A DNA stretch of 14,055 bases from Candidatus Sumerlaeota bacterium (GTDB lineage: Bacteria > Sumerlaeota > Sumerlaeia > JADFCT01). The stretch is from assembly GCA_026398575.1 (NCBI GenBank), contig JAPLSP010000028.1, positions 1-14,055 of the forward strand, in the 5' to 3' direction. The notes under the pieces were generated by a model that was not told the DNA's origin, searched no databases, and was given only the letters and a program-made list of their open reading frames with translations. The translations under genes and the position numbers were made by a program. Positions 7,395-12,862 of the stretch are shown here, piece by piece; the stretch's first letter is position 1, and each line of letters opens with the position of its first letter.

Positions 7395-7450
7395 ATCACC
7401 AAACACGAATCACCAAACACGAATCACGATCCACGAATCACCAATCACAA
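7395..7450 (+). repeat. Heptamer tandem repeat (ATCACSA/AACACGA) filling the gap ahead of the CARF gene
   Basis: Eight 7-bp units of ATCACCA, AACACGA, ATCACGA and TCCACGA type run right up to the AAGGA ribosome site of the CARF-HEPN gene. The last unit ends in the two A bases that begin that site (7449-7450). The repeat therefore makes up most of the 91-base intergenic space and the 5' leader of the next gene. Confidence 0.88.
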
Positions 7451-7461
7451 GGAATGATAAG

Positions 7462-8730
7462 ATGGCGCAGGATAATAACGGCAAACGCGCGATGGTTGTA
7501 ACGGTGGGCTTCGCCTCCGATCGCGTCGAAAAAAGAATCGCAGACGCGCTCATGATGGACATCGAGGACTATCATCCCGCTTTTGTGGCGCTGGCTTCGA
7601 CGAGCCAAAGTTTGCCCGTCGCCGAGCAACTCGCCGCCCGCATCCAGGCCACCGGCGTGCGGACCGAGCATCTGCCGCTCGAAAGCGCCCACGACCTGGA
7701 CGGCATTTTTCATCGCATTCGGGACGTCATCGCACGGCTCGTGGACGAAGGCTATCGCAGCGAGGATATCGCCGTGAACTTCGCCAGCGGCTCCAAGGTC
7801 ATGAGCGCGGCCGCCGCGCTGGCCGCCATTTTCAGCGCCTGCGGGCCGCTGCGTTACGTTCGCAGCAGCGTCGCCGCCCAGCAGCTTCCGCGGCAGCAAC
7901 GTCTGATCTCCACCTCGGCGCGGGCCGTTTTCGCCAATCGCGACATCCAGCAGGCGATCCTGCTCGGCATAAATCTGCGTTTCCAGTCCGCCCGCCAAAT
8001 CCTGGCAAGCATCCATCCGGATTTCCTGACGCAGGAGGAGCGCCACGTCAGCCAGGACCTTGAAAATCTCCTGGAAGCCTATGGCGCATGGGACGCCTTT
8101 CAGATCGCGCGCTTCCTCGAACTGTATGAGGCGGTCTGCTTCGATCACAAGGAACTGGAGCGGTTCCGGCTGCCGGAGAACGCTTTGCTGGCGGTTCGCG
8201 AACTGGCGCGCATCCTGGCGTCGGGCAGTCCATCGCCGATGATTTGCGTCGAGCTCTTCAACAGCGCGCTGCGCCGCGTGCAGTCCGGCGCCTACGCCGA
8301 CGCCATGGCCCGGCTCTATCGCGCCCTGGAATTGCTGGCGCAGGAGCGGCTGCTCGGGCGCTGGGGCATCGCCGCGGACGACGTCAACGCGCACAAAATT
8401 CCGCCGCGATACCGGCCGGATTTCGAGGCGCTGCGTTCTCCGCAAGATGGGCGCATCCGCCTTGGATTGCGCAAATGCTACGAACTGCTGCTGAGGCTCG
8501 AAGATGATCTGGGCAGGGAGTTCCATCAAGACGCCGAAATGCTGGCCGCCCTCGATGAGCGGCGCGACACGATCCTCGCGCATGGCGTGGCGGCGGTCAG
8601 CCAGGATGTCAATGCGGCGTTTTTTGCCTGCGTCGGACGATTCTTTGAGAAGCACATCCAGGACTTCCGCCTCAAAAGCCGCGAACTGCAATTCCCCTGG
8701 CTTGAAGATCTGAGCGGCTCAACGGACTGA
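7462..8730 (+). CDS. CARF-HEPN protein, Csm6/TIGR02710 (Cas02710)-like predicted RNase
   Basis: A 422-aa protein. The N-terminal part is a CARF-like Rossmann sensor: MVVTVGFASDR at 11-21, VALASTSQS at 42-50, and NFASGSKVMSAAAALAAI at 106-123, matching the family's TxGTKxMSA loop. The C-terminal part is a HEPN domain: NSALRRVQSGAYADAMARLY at 267-286, then RALELLAQERLLGRWGI, and the catalytic-type motif at 367-375 (R368, five residues, H374). Family members bind cyclic oligoadenylate through CARF, which activates the HEPN RNase in type III CRISPR immunity. No cas gene or CRISPR array lies in this window, so activator and role are open. ATG 7462 has AAGGA eight bases upstream; an upstream extension to TTG 7330 would translate heptamer repeats and is rejected. 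The stop codon lies in a decamer repeat. Confidence 0.85.
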   Translation: MAQDNNGKRAMVVTVGFASDRVEKRIADALMMDIEDYHPAFVALASTSQSLPVAEQLAARIQATGVRTEHLPLESAHDLDGIFHRIRDVIARLVDEGYRSEDIAVNFASGSKVMSAAAALAAIFSACGPLRYVRSSVAAQQLPRQQRLISTSARAVFANRDIQQAILLGINLRFQSARQILASIHPDFLTQEERHVSQDLENLLEAYGAWDAFQIARFLELYEAVCFDHKELERFRLPENALLAVRELARILASGSPSPMICVELFNSALRRVQSGAYADAMARLYRALELLAQERLLGRWGIAADDVNAHKIPPRYRPDFEALRSPQDGRIRLGLRKCYELLLRLEDDLGREFHQDAEMLAALDERRDTILAHGVAAVSQDVNAAFFACVGRFFEKHIQDFRLKSRELQFPWLEDLSGSTD

Positions 8731-8778
8731 CACCGCCTGGCACGGACTGGCACGGACTAACACAGACTGGCACGGACC
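8724..8778 (+). repeat. Decamer array (GGACTGGCAC type) after the CARF-HEPN gene
   Basis: Five and a half 10-bp units read GGACTGACAC, CGCCTGGCAC, GGACTGGCAC, GGACTAACAC, AGACTGGCAC, GGACC. The TGA stop codon of the CARF-HEPN gene lies inside the first unit (GGACTGA). The array ends just ahead of the ruvX start. A matching array in opposite orientation follows ruvX. Confidence 0.93.
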
Positions 8779-8783
8779 GCGTT

Positions 8784-9227
8784 GTGATTATGGATGATGC
8801 CGCAAAATCTCTGCCCCGTCATCTGGCGCTCGACCTTGGCAAACGCCGCATCGGCGTGGCCGTCAGCGATCCCCTCGGCGGAAGGTCGCGCCCGCTTCCC
8901 GTGATTGAACGGCGCAACGATCAGCAGGCCGTCGAGGCCATCGCGCGCCTGATGGACGCATACGAAATCCGCGTCTGCGTCGCAGGACTGCCGCTCAATA
9001 TGGACGGCAGCGAAGGCGCCCAGGCGCTGTGGGCGCGCAGCTTCGTTGGCCGCCTGCGCAAAGAGCGGCCCGGCGCGACCTATGTCTGGCATGACGAACG
9101 CCTGAGCACCTTCGCCGCCAATGAATTCATGAAAGCCGCCGGCATGAAAAAATCCCAACGCCAACGCCTCGATGATTCCATTTCGGCAATGATCATTTTG
9201 GACGAGTATCTGAAGGCTCTTTCATAA
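8784..9227 (+). CDS. ruvX: RuvX/YqgF-family putative Holliday junction resolvase / pre-rRNA nuclease
   Basis: A 147-aa YqgF-fold nuclease. The RNase H-like first strand is ALDLGKRRIGVAVSDP (15-30, with Asp17). GLPLNMDGSEG is at 68-78, HDERLST at 103-109, and DDSISAMIILD near 130-140 contains the C-terminal acidic residues. The length is typical. Members act in 16S rRNA 5'-end processing or as Holliday junction resolvases. GTG 8784 and ATG 8790 are both in frame; GTG is used here, but the two-residue difference cannot be resolved because the space upstream is decamer repeat and no clear ribosome site is seen. The gene is bracketed by oppositely oriented decamer arrays and lies in the same direction as the CARF-HEPN gene. 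Confidence 0.93.
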   Translation: MIMDDAAKSLPRHLALDLGKRRIGVAVSDPLGGRSRPLPVIERRNDQQAVEAIARLMDAYEIRVCVAGLPLNMDGSEGAQALWARSFVGRLRKERPGATYVWHDERLSTFAANEFMKAAGMKKSQRQRLDDSISAMIILDEYLKALS

Positions 9228-9234
9228 GGCTTTT

Positions 9235-9289
9235 GGTCTGTGTTGGTCCGTGCCAGTCCGTGTTAGTTCGTGTCAGTCCGTGTTAGTCC
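9235..9289 (-). repeat. Decamer array, inverted relative to the one before ruvX
   Basis: On the minus strand, units of GGACTAACAC, GGACTGACAC, GAACTAACAC, GGACTGGCAC and GGACCAACAC follow each other. The TAA stop codon of the minus-strand GT39-TPR gene lies in the first unit (GGACTAA, with GAC encoding its last residue Asp). The arrangement mirrors the array behind the CARF-HEPN gene. Confidence 0.93.
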
Positions 9290-11493
9290 AAGGTCTTCCA
9301 TTCCGGATGCTTCTTCAGCTGCTGGTTCCATAGCTGCGGCTTGTTAGCTTGCAGCCAGCGGGCTTGTTCGGCGGCGGCAGCCGGATCGCCTGATTTGAGC
9401 GCGAGCTGCAACAACCCAATGCGCGCCAATACATGCGCCGGCGCCAACCTAAGCGCCTGCTGATAGGCCTCGCGCGAAGGCGCCGTCTGGCTGCGCGCGC
9501 GGAGAGCATCTCCCAGATTTGTCCACGCAATCACATGTTTGGGGTCTTGCGCCAGCGCCTGGCGATACGCTTCCTCCGCGCCGGCAAGATCGCCCGACAG
9601 CTCTCTGGCCGCTCCCAGGTTGTTCAGATAGAGCGGCAGGCTTCCCTGATAAAGCGGATGATTCGCCGCAATTTCAGCGGCGCGCGCAAACGGCGCAATG
9701 GCCTGAGCAATGGTTTCTTTCTTCGCCATCAGCGCCTCACCGATCCCATTATAGGCGTCGGCATCATCGGGCGCGAGGGCAATGGCCTGGTTGTAGAACT
9801 GTACTGCCCGCTGCATTTCCTGGCGCGATTTTGCCGCGTTGCCCAACGTCCAGTAATCCTCCGCCGGCGTATGCGTCGCGCGGACGTTGTACCAATTCAA
9901 ACTAACCAGAACGCTTAATGCCAGCGCCGCCGCCAACGCCCCGCCCGCCTGAAGCCATCGCCTTTGTTCCATCCAACCCCACAAACGATCCAGCGCCGCC
10001 GCGCCCAAAAGCACAAATGCCGGAATCGCCGGCAGGCGATAGCGCGCATTGACAAAAAACAGAATGACCGATAGGCCATAGACCAGAGCAAAGGACGGCG
10101 CCAGCCAGGCCAAGGTGGACTGGGTGGACTTGGTGGACTGGGTGGACTGGGTGGACTGGGTGGAGGCAGCTGTGTCCTGTCCACTTCGTCCACTTAGTCC
10201 ACCTCGTCCACTCAGTCCACCCCAAACCCAAATCCCAATCCCCATCATCGCCAGCGGCATCAGCCAGCGCAGGGAGAATATCCACGACAGCGCCCGCAGC
10301 CATACAAACTGCCGGAAAACAAATTCAGGGTCCTTGATATTGCGGATTTCAATTGGAAGCCAAAAGACCATCCATTTCTTCCACGCCAGCCTCAGCCAAT
10401 CGCCCGGATGCTCGCGGATGAATTTCATCCCCTCGCCAAACCAATACCGGTCAATCTCCGAAGCTTTCAGCGTCCGCCCCGCCCGCGCCTCAGCTTCGCG
10501 CCGCGCGAAGATTTCGACGGAGTCGGCGTTGCTGCCGAATTCGCGATAACGCGCCGGCGTGCGTGCGGTCATCCCATCGGAATTGGGATTGTTTCCGATA
10601 TAAAAATTCACGCCCCCATACCACGCAACCCAAACAAAATCGCGCGCAACAACATAGTTGCGCACAGTTACCGGAAGCACAAACGCGCAAACCACAAGCC
10701 CTGAAATAACGGCCTCTCCTGCAATTTTAAAAATCTGCGAGCTCTTTGCCCCTTCCCCGGTCTTTGTTGTCCTTGTTGTCCTTGTGGTCCTTGCCGTCCT
10801 TGCAGCCATCGCCCAAACCCCCGCCCAAAAAACCGGAAAAAACAGCAGCGCATTGGGCCGAGAAATCGCCTGCAATCCGAACGCCACGCCCACGAAGAGC
10901 GCCTCGCGCCATCCGCCGCGTTCGCAATAGCGCGCCATCGCATAAAGCAGCAACGGCACGAGCAGCGTCTGGATGCCGATGTCGAGGATTTCGCCCTCGA
11001 AATAAATGAACGGCGCATAGAAAGCGGCGATGATCCCGGCGATCCATCCCGCGCGCGCGCCATAAATTCGCCGCGCCGTCAACGCGATCAGCACAACGCC
11101 CAGCGCGCCAAGCAAGTGTTGAAGCAGCGCCGGCGTGAGAGTGTTGGCGCCGAAAACAAGGAATTGGGCGATCAGAAAATAATGATACAGCGGCGTACGG
11201 AAGTAGGCTTCATGCGCCGCGTCCGAGGCGCCGCTTTGCGCGATTGCGCCACCGGCGTCCGCGGACGCGCGCCCGATGATATCCTGCGCCGCCGCGTCCG
11301 CGCGATGATACCACGCCGCCGAATCGAGGAAGAGATATCCGAAGTACGGCCCATTGACCGCCTCGCCCCAATACAACAGCCGCGCCAGCAGCGCCGCGCA
11401 AAACAGCGCCATCCACAGCCGCCGCGGCGTCCATGGCGACGCGCTGCCCGTGCGCGCTTGCTTAGCGCCAATTTGCCCTGTTCCTGTTTCCAT
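9283..11493 (-). CDS. GT39-like polytopic membrane glycosyltransferase fused to C-terminal TPRs
   Basis: A 736-aa protein. The N-terminal part has about ten or more hydrophobic helices. A first-loop motif, LDSAAWYHRAD, recalls the DxxxYH/DE site of GT39/PMT enzymes, followed by EAYFRTPLYHYF and FEGEILD. It probably transfers sugar from a polyprenyl carrier on the outer face of the inner membrane, with unknown acceptor. From about residue 544 to 725 tetratricopeptide repeats follow (YNQAIALAPDDADAYNGIGE, EEAYRQALAQDPKHVIAWTN, YQQALRLAPAHVLARIG), presumably for partner binding. Two low-complexity repeat inserts occur, at about residues 229-244 (ARTTRTTRTT) and 424-460 (GGLSGRGG, then TQSTQSTQSTKS), each between membrane helices. 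The C-terminus ends in a decamer repeat. Confidence 0.82.
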   Translation of the reverse strand: METGTGQIGAKQARTGSASPWTPRRLWMALFCAALLARLLYWGEAVNGPYFGYLFLDSAAWYHRADAAAQDIIGRASADAGGAIAQSGASDAAHEAYFRTPLYHYFLIAQFLVFGANTLTPALLQHLLGALGVVLIALTARRIYGARAGWIAGIIAAFYAPFIYFEGEILDIGIQTLLVPLLLYAMARYCERGGWREALFVGVAFGLQAISRPNALLFFPVFWAGVWAMAARTARTTRTTRTTKTGEGAKSSQIFKIAGEAVISGLVVCAFVLPVTVRNYVVARDFVWVAWYGGVNFYIGNNPNSDGMTARTPARYREFGSNADSVEIFARREAEARAGRTLKASEIDRYWFGEGMKFIREHPGDWLRLAWKKWMVFWLPIEIRNIKDPEFVFRQFVWLRALSWIFSLRWLMPLAMMGIGIWVWGGLSGRGGLSGRSGQDTAASTQSTQSTQSTKSTQSTLAWLAPSFALVYGLSVILFFVNARYRLPAIPAFVLLGAAALDRLWGWMEQRRWLQAGGALAAALALSVLVSLNWYNVRATHTPAEDYWTLGNAAKSRQEMQRAVQFYNQAIALAPDDADAYNGIGEALMAKKETIAQAIAPFARAAEIAANHPLYQGSLPLYLNNLGAARELSGDLAGAEEAYRQALAQDPKHVIAWTNLGDALRARSQTAPSREAYQQALRLAPAHVLARIGLLQLALKSGDPAAAAEQARWLQANKPQLWNQQLKKHPEWKTLD
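10114..10223 (-). repeat. Inverted pair of 9-bp arrays (AGTCCACC / GGTGGACT) inside the GT39-TPR gene
   Basis: The plus strand shows GGTGGACTG-type 9-mers from 10114 to about 10164 (over five units). After 14 bases of other sequence come five GTCCACTYN-type 9-mers (10179-10223), which are the reverse complement. The period is a multiple of three, so the reading frame is intact and both arms are translated (TQS repeats and GLSGR repeats). The arms could fold into a long imperfect hairpin. The block lies in a loop between two membrane helices. Confidence 0.92.
10764..10808 (-). repeat. 9-bp tandem array (TTGTTGTCC on plus strand) inside the GT39-TPR gene
   Basis: Five 9-bp units (TTGTTGTCC twice, TTGTGGTCC, TTGCCGTCC and a diverged TTGCAGCCA) encode ART/RTT repeats on the minus strand. 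They follow a membrane helix ending FWAGVWAM. The sequence differs from the 9-mers at 10114-10223 but shares the period and the loop location. Confidence 0.85.
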
Positions 11494-11537
11494 GAGCTTG
11501 GGTGGCCCTCAATTGTTTTGGCAAACACTTGCTGCTT

Positions 11538-11566
11538 ATTTTCCATGTGCGCTTGCAAAATGTCAA
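11538..11566 (-). promoter_or_regulatory. Candidate promoter of the GT39-TPR gene
   Basis: On the minus strand a perfect TTGACA (11566-11561), a 17-base spacer and GAAAAT (11543-11538) precede the ATG at 11493, with a predicted leader of about 38 bases. The -10 match is only four of six. Confidence 0.4.
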
Positions 11567-11585
11567 ATCAAAAAAAATTGGCGTC

Positions 11586-11626
11586 TTGAAATTCTCACTT
11601 GCCATGATAGGATTTCGAGGTATATG
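11586..11626 (+). promoter_or_regulatory. Candidate promoter region of the DUF4143-type ATPase gene
   Basis: Two weak alternatives overlap: TTGAAA (11586-11591) with TAGGAT 16 bases on, or TTGCCA (11599-11604) with TATATG at 11621-11626. The second would start transcription almost at the ATG, giving a leaderless or near-leaderless mRNA. That would fit the lack of a visible ribosome site. CTTGAAATTCT at 11585-11595 recurs in the hairpin behind the gene. Confidence 0.3.
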
Positions 11627-11634
11627 CTTTATTC

Positions 11635-12792
11635 ATGATTAAGCGTTTGAAAGCCATGCTTGAAATTCGCCGCGCTTTGTCCCGCAACCGCGTGACGGTG
11701 TTGATTGGCCCCAGGCAGTGCGGAAAGACTACGCTTGCCCGGCAATTCGTCGCAGTCGAATCCCTGAATTATTTCGATCTCGAAGATCCTGCAAGTCTAG
11801 CTCGGTTGAATGAGCCAATGACGGCGTTGCGCGATCTGAAAGGGCTCGTGGTAATTGATGAGGCGCAGCGCCGGCCGGATTTATTCCCCATCCTTCGCGT
11901 CCTTGCGGACCGCAAGCCTCTTTCTGCGCGGTTTCTTATTTTGGGCAGCGCTAACCCGCGGCTTCTTCAGCAATCGTCCGAGTCACTAGCCGGACGGATC
12001 GAAATCCTGCAGCTGGGTGGTTTGAGTTTGGCGGATGTGGGCGCCAAGCCATACGACCGGCACTGGCTGCGAGGCGCATTCCCGCTGGCTTTCCTGGCTC
12101 GAACGGAAGCGGACAGTCTGGCTTGGCGCAAGAGCTTCGTTCAAACATTTCTTGAGCGCGACCTGCCCCAGCTCGACGTCAAGATTCCTTCAATAGCTTT
12201 GCTTCGCTTCTGGACGATGATCGCCCACTATCATGGCCAGGTCTGGAATGGAGCTGAAATAGCGCGTTCGCTGGGCGTCAGCGAAATGACCGTTCGGCGA
12301 TATCTTGACTTGCTCACAGACGTCTTCATGATCCGTCAATTGCAGCCTTGGCATGAGAACTTAAATAAGCGACAGGTCAAAGCGCCCAAAATCTATTTCC
12401 GCGACACGGGACTGTTGCACCAGCTGCTTGGCATCCGATCCATGAAAGAGCTGCTATCGCATCCCAAATGCGGCGCGTCATGGGAAGGATACGTCATTGA
12501 GGAAACACTGAAGGCCGCGGCGCCCGATGAAGCCTATTTCTGGGCCACGCACAGCGGCGCGGAATTAGATTTACTAATTTTCAAAAACGGCAAACGATTG
12601 GGCGTCGAATGCAAGCGCGCGGATGCTCCGCGTCTGACGCCTTCGATGCGGATCGCATTGGAAGATCTAAAGCTGGATTCTCTGTCGGTCATTTATCCGG
12701 GCGAGCAATTCTACCCCATGGACAAACGTATCAATGCAATTCCAGCCGGCGCATTGATTGAAAGCAAACTCTCTGCGATTTTTCCACATTAA
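11635..12792 (+). CDS. AAA-family ATPase with DUF4143 (AAA_14/DUF4143)
   Basis: A 385-aa protein of the archaeal/bacterial ATPase group often annotated as 'ATP-binding protein, DUF4143'. Walker A is GPRQCGKTT (25-33), Walker B is LVVIDEAQR (71-79), and a sensor segment LILGSANP is at 101-108. A winged-helix region (AEIARSLGVSEMTVRRYLDL) is near 208-227. The C-terminal part keeps a PD-(D/E)XK-like pattern, GAELDLLIFKNGKRLGVECK, with D313, E326 and K328. The biological role of the family is not settled; it is common, patchily distributed, and often regarded as accessory or mobile, with toxin-antitoxin or defence links proposed. The family length is normal. It is divergent from the GT39-TPR gene and convergent with topA, and sits between sequences sharing an 11-bp motif. 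Confidence 0.93.
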   Translation: MIKRLKAMLEIRRALSRNRVTVLIGPRQCGKTTLARQFVAVESLNYFDLEDPASLARLNEPMTALRDLKGLVVIDEAQRRPDLFPILRVLADRKPLSARFLILGSANPRLLQQSSESLAGRIEILQLGGLSLADVGAKPYDRHWLRGAFPLAFLARTEADSLAWRKSFVQTFLERDLPQLDVKIPSIALLRFWTMIAHYHGQVWNGAEIARSLGVSEMTVRRYLDLLTDVFMIRQLQPWHENLNKRQVKAPKIYFRDTGLLHQLLGIRSMKELLSHPKCGASWEGYVIEETLKAAAPDEAYFWATHSGAELDLLIFKNGKRLGVECKRADAPRLTPSMRIALEDLKLDSLSVIYPGEQFYPMDKRINAIPAGALIESKLSAIFPH

Positions 12793-12798
12793 TTAGAG

Positions 12799-12851
12799 AA
12801 TAGCTACCTTGAAATTCTAACATCCAATGTTAGAATTTCAAGGTAGCTATT
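12799..12851. terminator. Perfect 25-bp inverted repeat between convergent genes, possible bidirectional terminator
   Basis: The arms 12799-12823 and 12827-12851 are perfectly complementary around a 3-base loop (CCA). It sits seven bases past the ATPase stop and 11 bases before the topA stop, where a shared terminator would be expected. The T-tract after the stem is short (TTTT) on the plus strand and interrupted on the minus strand, and the stem is longer and more AT-rich than a standard terminator. It may therefore be a dispersed hairpin or mobility remnant instead. The hairpin itself is certain; its function is inferred. Confidence 0.7.
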
Positions 12852-12862
12852 TTAATGAATTA

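Noticed and set aside
7089..7450. CRISPR array near the CARF gene
   Set aside because: The units are contiguous 7-mers without spacers; no 24-40-bp repeat with unique spacers of constant length occurs anywhere in the window.
7330..7461. TTG start giving a longer CARF-HEPN protein
   Set aside because: The extension would overlap the previous gene and translate heptamer repeats; ATG 7462 has a good AAGGA site.
7438..8691. Long minus-strand open frame of about 417 codons opposite the CARF-HEPN gene
   Set aside because: It mirrors the GC-rich codon pattern of the sense gene, shows no recognisable domain or ribosome site, and the sense strand has clear CARF and HEPN motifs.
8724..9289. Transposon or IS ends around ruvX
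   Set aside because: No transposase and no target-site duplication are seen; the inverted arrays are made of short degenerate units, so a classical IS is not supported.
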